64,000 nt of DNA from Coptis chinensis (GCA_015680905.1 CM027377.1:2876501-2940500), one strand, 5' to 3'; shown: positions 25,147 to 40,720, counted from the stretch's first letter. The notes: generated from the sequence alone by a model not told the origin. Program-made: numbers and translations.

Positions 25147-28100
25147 TCAAGATCTTGGCTCTTGCTTCAAATGGGCCTCCCTAGGCAAGCCAAACACTCG
25201 CTGCAGAATGAGCACAATCAAAATAGAAACAGTGTCACCATAAGGCATCTGATAATTTTATGGTGTTCCCCGTCAGATTGTCCATAGTTTTTGTTGAGGT
25301 AAATAAAAGAAGAGATGGACAACTATTATGCCTTTAAAGGTACAGTTGCTCAATTACTTTAAACATATACGTAACGGCATACCCAGCATTTTAAAGGTAC
25401 CTGATATGTACTATGCAGAAAAGTATCTGCAAGTTCCTCATTGATTGATACAGGCAAAGGAGGCATCTGGCTCATTATTCCAGGCACCTCTCTCATCCTG
25501 AAAACATCAACAAAATAAACACATTACAAGCCCAAATCATGAATTGTATGTGGTTAATATTCACAAAATAACACGGAATAATGTTCACATACTCTTTTAA
25601 TATATCTGTAATATTCTTCCTTGTGCGACAAAAAAGATCAATATTATCCTGTATCTGCATAAGAAAATCTCTTAGTTGGTGTTCAAGCCTGCTAAGTAAA
25701 TTAGTGGATATGCTCCCTACGGGATCATCTTCATCTTGCATTTTGTGATTGCATTCTTGAGGAGTACGGCTAACACATTGATAATTTTTTAATTTATTCC
25801 ATTCAGATTTAGATTTCCTCCCACCTCCAAGGAGGCTTCTCTGCTGCCACAAAAGTAAGAACTGAAGAGGAAAATAAATTGACCTCTGAAGTATTCACCT
25901 TGAATGTCGCAAAATTAGATGTGATCTGGTTAAAAACTTTCGCATTCTCCTCCAAAAGATGCCTACTGGTGTCGCTTATTGCTGGGGCTAACAAAGAAAC
26001 GGTTTGATCCATATGAGCCCAGAAAAAGATAAGGTTACTATTAAATAACCCAAACAATCAGCATTGCAAGCATGCCTATTTTTAAAGGTAACCAATAATA
26101 TATTGATCTGATCAAAGTTTAAATATTAAAATGGTATGAAATAACTGAGGAAAAGAAGGATAAGCTAATATAGTGAAGCGTAGCAGATATTTTATATATC
26201 TAAAATGCCAGATTCAATTACAGAAGAACGCACACGAAATAAAAGACAGTCATGCAAATAGAAAACAAATTTAACGAAGAATCACATTTAAACATAAAAT
26301 GAACATGTGACTGACCAACCTTCAGATGAAATTGGATTATTTGGGTCCAAATGATGCATCATAAGAGAATAAGATGCCATATTTAGTGGTTGAATTGTTG
26401 ATAAATTTGGCTTTAAAGAAGACTCCAGTAATGTTTCCTGAAAAAAGGAGCAAACTTTAAAATCTCAACACCTGGATTAACAAAGAAACTGGGTTCTTCC
26501 AACAGCAACAGAGATATGTCAGGTTAGGTTCCATTTACTTGTTTTTTTATTACACAAAAGTTTATGTCAACCATAGAGATAGACATCCAAAGTCTTACAT
26601 GGACAGACAATTGCTTACAACGGAAGAACAGCATAAGCTTTTCCTTTTCTTTAGGAGAAACACCAGCATGTATGCATGTTGTGAAATATAGTTAGTAATG
26701 GACACCAAAGCCACTCTTCGCATCTATACCAGCGACTCTACTGACTGCTGCTTTAAAAATATGCGATCAGGGTAGTATTATAACACGTCAGGGATGTGGT
26801 GTGTCTAAAACTAACATAATGCAACCACAGTAAAAAAGGGAACAGTGTCAGGAATGTCTCATGTCAGTATGTTGCAACCCGCAATACCAATGGGAACAAC
26901 ATCATAGTGATGACAGAGTCCAATATAAATTACCTTCTTGTCTTTCATCTTCTTTCCAGGGTGATGTTCTTGTTTCCTTCGCTTCCCACTCTCATTCTGT
27001 AAGGAAATATAAAGCCAAAGAAAATTTCAAAACAATAATTCTAGAAATCTACTATGTTTCAATTAGGAATTAGTTCTTATTTAGCAATTATCAATTACGT
27101 TGCACCAAGTAGCAACAGAAGAATTTATATATGGAATTGTACCACTTGTACAAGATGTACGCTATTTTTAGCTGATAGTGTCATATAGGTGAATAAGACA
27201 CGAAAGCACACACTACGGATTCTACAAAGAGAAATATAAGCCAAAGGGTTTTGTCAGCTGAACAAGAAAGATTTGGCTCCAACATCCATTCAACTCATTG
27301 CTGCATCAATGGGACTACAAAGAGATGGGAGACAAGGGATGGAAGAAAGAAAGGAGATTAGCAAGGCTATATTACAAAAATCCATATGCCAACTGTTTTA
27401 AGCCAATAATTTTTTATTCAGGGGTTTCTTACTCTGGTTGGAGACAATGCTACCACTTTATAAGACCCTTGCCCATCTAAATTTATATATCCTTTTCATC
27501 TCTTATCAATTTCCATACCACAAGAGTCAAAACCCTACTTTATCAACAGATAAATCAATTTCTTCAAATTTGACTAAAACTAATTTAGTCAAAGGCATAT
27601 TATGTGGCACGCTCCGCAGCTAGTCAGTTTCATTCCAGTTCAGTCTCAAAAAGTCCCCACTGGTAGAACCTTACTTCATGATGTTAGTAACTGCTACCAT
27701 GAAAATGTGACAATATATAGAATTGTGGAAGAATGAAAATGACAGTAGAATTTTGGTGAATATTAGGCTAAACCGCTAAAAGAATTTCCTATCTGAAGCA
27801 ATTTGTTGTGAGTGTAGAGCTTAATCATCGCATAATAATCCCAATACCTCTGTGCATCATTTGCATATGATAATCCTAAACTGAGACAATTTAAAGTAAA
27901 TAAATTCAAGCACTCACTGTCATCCACCGACATCTTAAAGCTACATCACGTACAGTCTTGTTAGATAATGAGGCTGCAATCTTGACGTATCTCATCATAT
28001 TCGGTTCATTAATATACCTGAGAGCTCAATATAAATAATCAGTATATGCAGCAACTAATTTAAAAATCGTCAAACTGAAAGGCCTAATTGGTTTATCTAC

Positions 28101-28493
28101 GCACACATAATCCAACAAGTGAAAAGTTAAGCAGAAGAAAACATACATGGCAAGTCCTTCCTCCAATTTGGCCTGTTCATCAACAGACCACTCGACAGCA
28201 AATCCAGGGTGGTCCTGCCTAGTAACTTGACCCGTATCATAAACATGACCACCAGAAGAATTCCCCGGCGAACCCCTTCCTCTACCTCGACTATCAATTA
28301 CCGTATTAGAATTACCACTAAATATTATCCCAGCTGTATTGTTCATCCCAATAGAATTATTATTATTATTACCAAACGGTATCATTCCTGATTCACTACT
28401 CATTAACCCCGATTGAAACGATATTGAACGCGAATTCAAAGCTGAAGCCATAATTCTATCGTTAATATATCCCATGTTCGAGTCAGCTGCCAT
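25147..28493 (-). CDS. SANT/Myb-like protein with DUF3755 (At3g07565-like)
   Basis: Eight exons on the minus strand: 28493-28147, 28017-27918, 26996-26934, 26437-26320, 25987-25899, 25654-25593, 25497-25401 and 25200-25147 (TGA). All junctions are GT..AG and the phases close, giving 309 residues. The N-terminus is low complexity (Asn run, Gly/Ser stretch). Residues about 98-150 form a SANT/Myb-like domain (WSVDEQAKLEEGLAMY, then NKTVRDVALRCRWMT). A basic linker ESGKRRKQEHH follows. The C-terminal half (LLEENAKVFNQITSNF, NIDLFCRTRKNITDIL, PGIMSQMPPLPVSINEELA) is DUF3755. The family is nuclear; a chromatin or transcription role is inferred and the exact function is unknown to me. The last exon (RVFGLPREAHLKQEPRS) was chosen over read-through after 25401 because it keeps phase and has a CTGCAG acceptor. 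Confidence 0.87.
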
Positions 28494-28554
28494 TTCACAA
28501 CTTAAATTTCTCTACTACCACTACTACAACTACCACTACATCATTAAAAACAAT

Positions 28555-28732
28555 AAAACAGGCTGCATAAAAGAAGGTTAATTTGTTGAAGTTACCAAAT
28601 CAAGAGAAGAATTAAAACAGGCTGGATAAAGAAGGCTAATTTGTTGAAGTTACCAAATCAAGAGAAGAATTAAAACAGGCTGGATAAAAGAAGGATAATT
28701 TGTTGAAGTTACCAAATCAAGAGAAGAATTAA
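28555..28732. repeat. Three tandem copies of a ~59-bp unit upstream of the SANT gene
   Basis: 28555-28613, 28614-28671 and 28672-28732, each AAAACAGGCTG(C/G)ATAAA to GAGAAGAATT, with few differences. They lie 60-240 bases upstream of the minus-strand ATG, so in its leader or promoter. Confidence 0.92.
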
Positions 28733-29868
28733 GTAATTAAATGGAAATGCAATCTTGGTAAACCCTAAAAAAAAAAAAATGGAATAAGAAAAATGAATCG
28801 AGTGAGTGAGTGAGTAAATGGTGGAGGATGAAAGGGAGTAGTTTTAAGACCAGTACCTTTTTCTTTCTTTCTTTTTTGTGAGTGTGTGCCCACTTTACAA
28901 AAAGAATACTGCCTCAAATCCAAGTTTGTTTTTGGGCCTAGTAAACTGAGCCCAATAAGTTAATCTGGACTTTTTAGTTGGACAAAATTATTGTTGCAGT
29001 CCAAATGAAAGAGAAGTTTGCATATATATATATATATATATATATGTATATGTATGAATTTGCATGTGTTATGTTGTCTATATGTTATGTTTGGTTAATT
29101 TAAAAAATAAAAATAAAATAAACTATCTGAATTTCTATTTTCATGTGTAAATTTGTATTTGCATGTGAATTTGTATTTGCATATGTTGAGTTAATATGTA
29201 AATATAGATTTACATATGTATATATTTTGTCAAGATATCGGACAATTTTAACTCTCCAATTTTGTCACTGCATTTGATTTGGGTTCTCCTTACTGGCCCA
29301 TCACTTCTAAATAGATTAAAGTGATCGTTCTCTCTCAAGATCTCTTACTTCACATCAAATAAACATCAACTTATTTCCTAAAAACATTTCATCAAACAAA
29401 TTCCACTCAATCTACTGATCTTTTATCAATCATTAAGTGCTATTAACGCTATGGTTCAAAGTCTCTAAAATGTCTAACTAGCTTATAAATATCATCATGA
29501 AGGTGTATGTGGTAAATGATATATTCACATAAGAACCAAATACCAACGGCTCTTGTTTGGAATCCATTTTGTTTATTTATTCAATGGGGAAAGAAACGAA
29601 GTTAAAATCAGTGTTCTCATTGGAACGAACTCAACGAAGAAAAAATATACATGGGTTTATTGAGAAGAGCAAAAAAAGGAAACAAATAAGTGTGGAGATA
29701 AAAATGAGACCAAGATTTGCTTCTATTATGGAAAGCAGGAAGGTTAATTGGTTGGATGTGAATAATAAGAAGGTTATGGGTACGTCCGTGAGCATAGGGT
29801 TTTATATGTAACCAAACCAAAACGAGCGGGCTGAGGCCCATATATGTTTATCACCATAATAATTCAAT
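28733..29868. other. AT-rich gap with (AT)n run
   Basis: (AT)n microsatellite at 29021-29045. Repeated words of the type AATTTGTATTTGCAT lie at 29145-29200. 29550-29815 has an open frame with a possible broken zinc-knuckle stretch (KICFYYGKQEG), perhaps LINE-derived. No gene supported. Confidence 0.45.
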
Positions 29869-30655
29869 GTGAGATTCACCATCAACTCATGGAATGGTGA
29901 AATTATATGTGCAAGAAGCAGGCATATCTCAGCAGATTTAGCAGAAGGCGCAGAGCTACAAGCGCTCCACATAGGATTGCAACATGCTTTTAAACTAGGG
30001 GTGCAAACAGATAGGTTCGGATTCGGATATGTCTGTATCCGAATCCAAATCCAAATCCGAAAATTTATACTGATATCTTAATCCGAATCTGACGGATATT
30101 AAAAAAATTATCCGAATCCGATTTCGGATATCCAAATTGGATATCGGATAATATCCGATCCGAAAATTAATATTAATTAAAATTTTATTTGTTTTTAATA
30201 ATTCATTTTACCACTATAAAAACTATTATAAATATATATATTTGTCATTTATTATTATTATTTTGTTATTATAGTTTTATATTATTAGTTTATAATTTTA
30301 TATAATATTTTATACAATAACAAATAAATAAATAAATAATTAATATATTCATTTTTAAATCTATTCATTTTTAAATCGGATATCGGATATTTTTCCCAAC
30401 CCATGTGGATATGGTAGTATCCGAATCGAATACGATATCCGATTTTTAATATTCGATTTTTTGAATATGAATTCGAATCGGGTTCGAATATTTTGATATC
30501 CACTTGCACCTCTACTTTAAACTAAATATTGAAAAACTCGTTATCTGCTCAGACAACCAGTCCATTGTTAAGGTGTTGAATGAAGAATCGTCTGATGTCT
30601 CTTGGAGTCTACCGAGTCTTTTGGCAGAAACATTAGCTCTAAAAAGTCCTTTGTA
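29869..30655 (+). pseudogene. RNase H-like domain fragment (retroelement-type), split by an insertion
   Basis: The part before the insertion encodes NSWNGEIICARSRH then LAEGAELQALHIGLQHAFKL (29869-29995). The part after it encodes NIEKLVICSDNQSIVKVLNE and PSLLAETLAL (30520-30650). Together these follow the plant RNase H fold found at the C-terminus of non-LTR retroelements, with the conserved E (AELQAL) and D (CSDN). The first catalytic Asp is not seen. The frame is interrupted by the 519-bp element 29996-30514. It is a relic. Confidence 0.65.
29996..30514. mobile_element. hAT-type non-autonomous element inserted in the RNase H fragment
   Basis: Ends TAGGGGTGCAAACAGAT and (inverted) TAGAGGTGCAAGTGGAT. 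Flanking 8-bp repeats TTTTAAAC (29988-29995) and CTTTAAAC (30515-30522) differ by one base, as expected for a hAT target-site duplication. The interior is full of CGGATAT / ATATCCG words and is almost foldback in character. No coding capacity. Confidence 0.8.
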
Positions 30656-31178
30656 AAGGAGTAATATTCACATTCAATAAATATCACACACGTGTCCAAC
30701 ATATACAGAACTACCAATCAACCTAGTATCCTTGTCCTCATAACTCGCTTCATAGCAACTCCCTCAGGCAAATAGATTATTCAACTCACACCCAAATCGG
30801 TATCACCACCAACCGATCTCACGTACTCGACCTGTGAGCTCGCTTTAGTGTGACTCAAGTCAAGTAGACGATCTCATCCCAAGACGACCTCCATAGCGCT
30901 CGCCCCTCTCGCTCCATAACGGCTGGTAACGTATATCTTTATTACAACCATCAAGACCAAAGTTTCAGGCCCACAGCTCATTGACTTTTTCATAACTCGC
31001 CATCACGGCTCATAAGTGTCCTAAAGACCTAGATCTGACCCGAAGCAAGAAGGCACGAGGCGCAGGCTCCTTGCCTATACAAAGAGGATGGGGATCTACG
31101 TCTGAACTTATTCAAGTCTTCCCCAACAGAGAGAATTTGATATGTAGGTAGTTCATCCATGCGAACTCGGTCAACCCT
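30656..31178. other. GC-richer unassigned segment
   Basis: Clearly less AT-rich than its neighbours, with no open frame of interest. It resembles an LTR or internal piece of a retroelement, but no LTR pair or primer site was found. Confidence 0.3.
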
Positions 31179-31186
31179 ATCTAATC

Positions 31187-31563
31187 CATAATACAAAATA
31201 TCAAGATATGACAAAATATCAATTCATGATTTATTGATATGTATTGTGGATATATCTCTTTATTTGGGGATATTTGACATTGTTTCACATACAAATATCA
31301 TAGATATATCTAAAATATCGATAAATATCATGAATATTGTTGATTTTTTTTATATATAATAATATATAATTTATATTTATTTGAAATATAATGATAAATA
31401 TTAAATAAAATTGTTAACTATATAAAATATCACAAAATATCATTAAATATTGTTGATATTTACAATTGAATATATCTATGAGCATATCATAATATTTATA
31501 TATCCTTTTTATAATATCTCGATATATATCGCATGACGATATATTGTGATATTTTGTACTATA
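31187..31563. mobile_element. hAT-type MITE, 377 bp
   Basis: Perfect 8-bp flanking repeat ATCTAATC at 31179-31186 and 31564-31571. Terminal inverted repeats CATAATACAAAATATCA and TATAGTACAAAATATCA (15 of 17 match). The interior is extremely AT-rich with repeated ATATC. A truncated relative appears to start at 1435. Confidence 0.82.
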
Positions 31564-32194
31564 ATCTAATCATCCCAATCCCCTCACTAAATCTGTATTT
31601 GTAAGGATTACCAAAAACATTCTTTACATTCCTTTTGTTTCTGCAAATTTGTTTATTTTCTAAAAAGTTGATTCATCATGCCCATATTATGGCTGAATCG
31701 ACAAAATCTGTTTTTCATTTATCATGTAATGGCAATGTGCCTCTAGCTGTAAAAGCCAGCTTCCGTCGAGTCCAAGACGAGTTGTATCAACTTTTTGCTA
31801 TCTATTAAAACAATCAGCACGTTGATAAAAAAAAGTACAAATATTGCCAAAAAATGCGTTGTAAAGTTTAATATGGTTGTCTCCTTGTATATATCTCATC
31901 TAGAGGCAATACCTCACGGTGGGTTTTGCAGGAGTGGTCCAAAGCCGCTCTGTTTGGAATTGAATAGAATGACAACAGAGTATCCCATATAGGTCATAGG
32001 TAATAATAGGTTTACCCCTTTCTTGCAGTTTTGGCACTTTGGCCTTTTTGGAATAACCCTATGTCGCATACTGCACATTTCTGCTTTAGAGAAACTATAC
32101 ATACTTCCTAGCGAAAACCCATCAAAATAACAAAAAAAAAAAAAAAACCAAAAAGGTGTTTTAGAACCCAACCCCACTCTCCCGTTTTTAACTG

Positions 32195-32770
32195 GACCAC
32201 TCTAATCTTCTTTAGACATACAGCCTCTTCTTCCCCTTTAACATTTTAATGCCTATCAACAAGACTTGACTGTTAAGTTTTTGTTTGTTTTTTTTTAAAA
32301 AATAAGAAAATAAAAAATTGTTTATATTTTTTTTTAAAGAAAATATAGAATTGTTTATGTTTTTTTTTGGAAGAAAATAAAAAATGTTAACTAGTATTAC
32401 TCCCTACTAGATGAGCCAATTAGAATTTTCCCGAGAAATTAGGGTCTCCCCGAGACCTGAGTACACAAAAAAAAAAACGCTCAACCCAGGTTGTATATAC
32501 TCAGAAAAGAAATCGTTGACCGCTCATCTAGTAGGGGATAATATTAAAAAATCCAAATAAAAAACTTAGACTAACAGTTAAAATTGATTTTTTTAAAAAC
32601 ATATTCGGTATTCTATCATACATGTTTTTTGTTTTGTTTTGTTAATTTTTAATTTTTTATCATAAGAAAATAAAAAACCTAGACTAACCGTCAAACCTTG
32701 TTGACCGGTATCAAAATATTAAAATGAGGGGCATGTCTAAAGAATATGAGTGGGGATATGTCTAATTTCC
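32195..32770. mobile_element. Foldback-like element with diverged ~80-bp arms
   Basis: The left arm (CTTCTTTAGACATAC then ACATTTTAATGCC then CAACAAGACTTGAC, about 32205-32275) is mirrored by the right arm (about 32690-32760: GTTGACCGGTATC, ATTAAAATGAGGGGCATG, TCTAAAGAATATG). The interior is AT-rich with a second, smaller inverted element at 32398-32542. No coding. Confidence 0.6.
32398..32542. mobile_element. Nested mini inverted-repeat element
   Basis: The end CTCCCTACTAGATGAGC is mirrored by GCTCATCTAGTAGGGG at the right. About 145 bp, lying inside the foldback-like element 32195-32770, so it inserted later. Confidence 0.65.
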
Positions 32771-33033
32771 AATTATATAATGTCTAAAAAACCCAAAAAA
32801 AAAAAAAAAAAAAAACATAAAATAACATAATTTCTTTCTATAAAAAGACAGAACAGTCTTTTCACTGGGGGATGGGTTAAAACATTGGTTTTCACAGCAC
32901 AAGATTCGATCTGTACCTCTGTACTCACAGAGAGATGGGTAGTCATTCCCTCAAAAAAGTTCATACAAAATCTCAGGAGATTTGGACCCATCAAGAAGAA
33001 GACACAGAACAAGATTTTATCTTTCTTCTCCTG

Positions 33034-35959
<2,926 letters not shown>

Positions 35960-37490
35960 ATAATGATGAATATATTTTCTCCCAAAAAAATATCAAAGAT
36001 TGGATTTTGGCTGTTTCTGAGGTGTTTATATTATACGGAGAGGATAGAATCAAGAAAAAAAATAAGAAAAGAAAGGTAAAATGTGCCAATGAAGTTGAAA
36101 ATCACCAATTACTCTTCCACAGTTCCACCAAGAAAACTCCCAGTTATATTAAGTAACAATATCACACCAAGAACACACACAAATATTGGACTCTCTTCAG
36201 GAGCTTAAAAACACACTAGCAAAGATGTTTGCATAACCAGGGTGGGGGTAGGTAATGGAGGCAAAGTTCAAAAAAAACAGTACATATAGAAATGAAGCAA
36301 AGCAAAAATGCAGAAACAAGTAATTGTGAAAATCTGAGAGACAGGTAAAAAGGCAAGACAAACTATAGTAGGTGCAATTTTAAGAGCATTTAAAGAAAAA
36401 AGAGAAGCAGAGAAGAAAACCCACTGAAAGCTTTCTACAGTTAATGAGAGAAAAGAGTGAGAAATAATAGTCCAAAAAGAGAAGATGTCACATAAAAAAG
36501 GCACCCATGTGAGCCCCCTACTTCACAATCTCTGTTAGATATGATGTTCGTACTAAAACAGCACACTGCCTCTCTCTCTTCTCCCACTTTTCTTTCTCTC
36601 TCCTTTCACTGTACTCGTGCTGTATTTATATGGGTTGAGATTTTAGAATTTGAGATAACCACACAAGCAGTAGAATAAGTTCAGATTTTTTTTAGAATAA
36701 GTTCAGATGCAGACATCAGCTTCTCACCATATAGAAAAAAACAAATGCTGATTAGGACTATGATTCTAAATGAGATATCAAAAAATATATTCTGCCTAGA
36801 TTTATCACCTTTCTCTGTAATCAACTGCCACCATGCACCAACCACAGAGGTTTCTGTAAGAAGGTGATGTTTCATTCCCCTATATTACCTTTTTCATTCA
36901 TTTTGGAATGTAACTATGTAAGCTGGAGGGTTTTCCTTTTGTTTAAGTAGTTGGTTCCTTATTATCAAGTACAATATAAATGGATATATATATATTATAT
37001 ATGTAAGTGTGACAAGTGGAGTTTTAACTTTTAACCTTTTTGAGTCCAGATCATCTCCGTCAGTTTAGAAGAAAATATGGCGGAGATAATGAGATATACA
37101 ACTGTACAAGGTGTCCTCATATTTCTTACACACATTTACCATTTCTGAAAACAAATCACATGAACACGAATGAAAATCTCTTAAAATAGGTATAACTTGG
37201 AATGAAAAGCAAGTAATACTATTTTTTTGCTAAAGAAAGCGAGTGATACTATACATACCAAGGACTCCACCAACAAATTACACCAATAGACACGTGGATA
37301 TCCATTTCACCCCTTGGTTACAATTCTCTTTCATTTTAGTTTGAAATGATAAAAATAACTTTAGATATGCAATCAAGTTATGATCTCCAAATTGAATTAG
37401 TCACATCTTCTCAATTTTTTTGCGCTAAACCATCTTCTCCATTTTTCACCTACGTTTTCTTGTTTCTTTTAGTATCTCAAATCAGTTGTT
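35960..37490. promoter_or_regulatory. Upstream region of the cytokinin dehydrogenase gene
   Basis: No gene seen. On the minus strand it carries A- and T-rich tracts and, at 36565-36605, a TC-rich tract. The promoter is expected within the first few hundred bases, but no single site can be defended. Confidence 0.3.
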
Positions 37491-37491
37491 A

Positions 37492-37943
37492 AAGGCATTT
37501 TTAGGTGGTGATAATATACTCTTTAAATTTGAAGAAAAAATTTGAAGAATCTAGTCGCAAATTTTGACCAACTCTAGGTGGTCGCAAATTCTATTAGTAA
37601 AAAACAACCCACGCGATATTACTACTGTCGCGCGACAGTTGGAATATTGCACATACAATTCCAAAATAACTCATGCGGCATTAGAGTGGTGTGCAATAAA
37701 GATCTTTCAACGCCGGTCTTTAGTCAAAGTAAAAAAAAAAATTGGCGCAATATTTGCAATGGCGCGCGACATTACCAATGTCTCCGCATCCACATCCAAA
37801 TTGTCAAATTTGCGAATAAGAATACGAACAAACAAGTGATGCGATCGAATTTGAGGCCACCTAAAGATGAAATTCCGATAAATTTCAAATTTTTCTTCAA
37901 ATTTGAAGAATTTGACAGATTATACTACCACCTAGAGATGCTC
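37492..37943. mobile_element. PIF/Harbinger-like MITE
   Basis: The right end CCACCTAGAGATGCTC is the inverse of GAGCATCTCTAGGTGG, the left end at 19861. The left end here (GGCATTTTTAGGTGGTGATAATATA) is a weaker form. Subterminal AAATTTGAAGAA words occur in both directions. TTA and TAA flank the two sides, compatible with a 3-bp Harbinger site. The inside has a few CG-rich words (GTCGCGCGACAG) and no real protein. Confidence 0.6.
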
Positions 37944-39311
37944 TAAAAACTAATTAGTATATATATAATTGTTGAATTTGATTGTACAATATTTCATTAG
38001 TTGATTTGTGCTTTAGTGAGGTAGTTTGAACAAATCCAAAATAACCCAAAATAAAATACATATGTAAGCACACATTGCATAAATGGAGTAGTTTTTTAGC
38101 GATGGTTTTCTCCTACCATGGATGAATGAATTGGATTTTTGAAATGATCATTTGCATCTCTCATCACATATCTAATAGACTAATAAGACAAATTTTAAAA
38201 AATCTCTTATATGATTAATTATTTTTGTTTTGTTATAGTTGTAATTTGTTTCTTTAGTGCTAGTCTAATAAAATTTTATTAGTGTAGAGGAAAAAAATAA
38301 AGATAATATTTTTTATATATATAAATAAAGTGGCAATAGAATTTGCAAATTAAAGTGAAATGATTCCAGGTGTATTTTGGTTTAGTTTGTTGGTGGAGTT
38401 GTTGGTACTCATGAAAAACAGCTTTAACTGTGATATAAATAATATATATTAAAAGTTAAAAATCACAAAAACTAAAATTTGAATGGTCATCCAGTTGGTT
38501 GACCCCTCGAATTAGGCATCGATTTCTTTCGTTTTTTTTATTTCTTGAAACACACACCACGTCGTGTTGTTCTTCCGAGGAATTTCTGTTAAATGAGGGG
38601 AACGAACATAAGCTAAGTCAACGTGGACATTTTCGATAACTAGTCTCTCTTACCACAAGTCAATGGTAGTTGCTTTGTCATCTGCTCAAGCTGCGTACTT
38701 GGTGGGACATTGGGACTATGGAATGTGGATTATTTCGGAAGCATGCAACTTCAATTATCTAAAGTACAAAGTGTTCCTCGATCCTCGGTTCGTTATCTAA
38801 AACTTCAACTGGTTTATTCAAAAGATAACAGACCACGTTTAGTTCACTTCAAAAAACTGAAAAAGGCTTGAAATTTTCAATAAATCCAGCATATAGCCAT
38901 GTACTGATGTACCACGGTACCAGGATCAAAGTCTCTTACACGTCTGGTACTAAAAATTTTGTTAAATTTTGTCCCGTCTTGTATAGTTATACTTCTAAGA
39001 ATTATCATATCTGATGAATTAGAAATGACTATGTGATGCATCATGCATGTACCCGTTTTACATGCGACTTGGTTGGGAGGGAATCTTCAAGGGTTATGAT
39101 AATCGTTTAGAATATTAAAGCAACATTGGTATCAAAAAACGAAAAGTCTACTAGTTAACAACAGTACAACACTACCAGGTTGATCATGCTGTTCAATATT
39201 CCTGTTGACTTAAATTGCTGTTGACATTGATAAACTATTAGGTCCTTTACAAAAGTCAACCAACCGACTAACCAACTTATACCTGTAGCATGTAGTACTT
39301 TTTAGAGTCTT
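37944..39311. other. AT-rich gap without recognised features
   Basis: No gene, RNA or clear element seen. The open frames are short and without motif. Confidence 0.4.
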
Positions 39312-40362
39312 GGGGGCTATTTGTTTTTTTTTAAGTTATAAAGAGTATTATAAGACCAAGTGTTATAAGACCAATTCCGTTTGTTTGGTTTTCAAAAAAT
39401 TTAAATTTTAAATATAGGTCGAATAATTGAAATTTGAAAAGAATTTGAAATAAAATGGTTTTAAAAAATTCAAAGTGGTTTTATTTTTATTTTAAAAAAG
39501 TTTTTTGTTTTAAACACTTTTAAAAAAACATAAAAAATAAAAAACATAATACATTTGTTAGATAGTTATTTGACAAATATAATTCTATTTTACATCACAT
39601 TTAACTTGAATAGATTAATTTGAAACAAACATAGTTTGATTTTCGATTTCAAATCAATTATAATAATTAGAATATCGATTTTAATAAACTACCTTAATTG
39701 GCGGTGGTGGTAGTGGTCTTAATAGTACGATAGTGGTAGTAATGGAGGTCATGATATTGGTCTTAATAACACAGTAGTAGTGGTGGTAGTAGTAGTAAAA
39801 GTGGTAGATGTCTTAATAACACGGTGGCGGCGGTGGTGATAGTCTTAATAGTACAGTGGTGGTGGTGGTGGTGGTGGTAGTAGTAGTAGTAGTAGTTAGT
39901 AGTAGTAGTGGTGGTAGTAGAAATGGTGGTGGTGGTGATAGTCTTAATAGTATGGTGGTAGTGGTGGTGGAGGTAATGATGGTGGTGGTGGTGATGGTGA
40001 TAGTCTTAATAGTATGGTGATAGTGGTGGTGGTGATGATGGTGGCGGTAGTGGTGGTGGTGGTGGTGGTGGTAGCTAGGGCAATAGAGTTATTTGGAGAA
40101 GAAAATAATGAAAATGAAATAAGAGAGAAATGAGGATAGAGGTATATAGACGGGAGAGTTTGAGTCATTTTTCAAGTTATAAGACTTGTAGAATTAAAGT
40201 AGATCTAATTTTGGTACTTATAGAATTGGAGTCTCTTATAAAACATTTATAGTAGAATGCCTCTTATAAGAGGTAAAAAACAAACCTAAAAAATGTCCAA
40301 AATCACTGGGTACATCTTATAAGAGGTTATAAGACCTTGAAGAGGCAAAAACAAATGGCCCC
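39312..40362. mobile_element. Element with GGGGCCATTTGTTTTT-type ends and an internal GGT minisatellite
   Basis: The left end GGGGGCTATTTGTTTTT and inverted right end GGGGCCATTTGTTTTTG are followed on both sides by TATAAGA-type words (TTATAAGACC). About 1.05 kb with no transposase. hAT-like by the general look of the ends, but no clean 8-bp flanking repeat was found. Confidence 0.55.
39700..40075. repeat. GTGGTG-rich minisatellite
   Basis: Blocks of (GGT)n/(AGT)n are separated by GTCTTAATAGTA(C/T)GGTGG, which appears six times at irregular spacing of 50-85 bases. It lies inside the element 39312-40362. The proline-rich minus-strand reading at 39944-40168 is an artefact of this repeat. Confidence 0.85.
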
Positions 40363-40412
40363 TAGTAAGTCAAAAACTTTGATGATCATTGAGATACTTG
40401 CTGATCCAAATG

Positions 40413-40720
40413 ATCACTACACCATATCAGTCGCTTTGTAATGGATTCCGTTGGTAAAAAATTTAGCAACGGTTATTTTGCGTTGATACAAAAGCGTGAC
40501 AAATAAACAATAACATATTTATAACGTATACAATTTAGTCATGGTTGTCAAGTGCTACTTAAATTAATTTCAATGACGGATATTAAACATTACAATCACT
40601 AGTAACATTTATTAGATCTACTCATAATATTGAATTTGTTACTATTATAAAACATTTGCATCAGTTTCTTATCCGTCACTAATAATTAGTTATTTTAAAA
40701 AATAATAATAATTGGTCTTT
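40413..40720. mobile_element. Possible CACTA (En/Spm-like) remnant
   Basis: Starts CACTACACCATATCAG, followed by subterminal words AGCAACGGTTA, GACGGAT and CCGTCACTAATAATTAG, which resemble the ends of plant CACTA elements. The right end was not identified. Confidence 0.35.

Noticed and set aside
25493..25852. 119-residue minus-strand frame across the SANT/DUF3755 gene
   Set aside because: It is a read-through of exons 6-7 and introns; the spliced model with GT..AG borders explains the conserved parts better.
39944..40168. Minus-strand frame with poly-Thr and poly-Pro
   Set aside because: Translation of the GGT/AGT minisatellite; no start context or domain.
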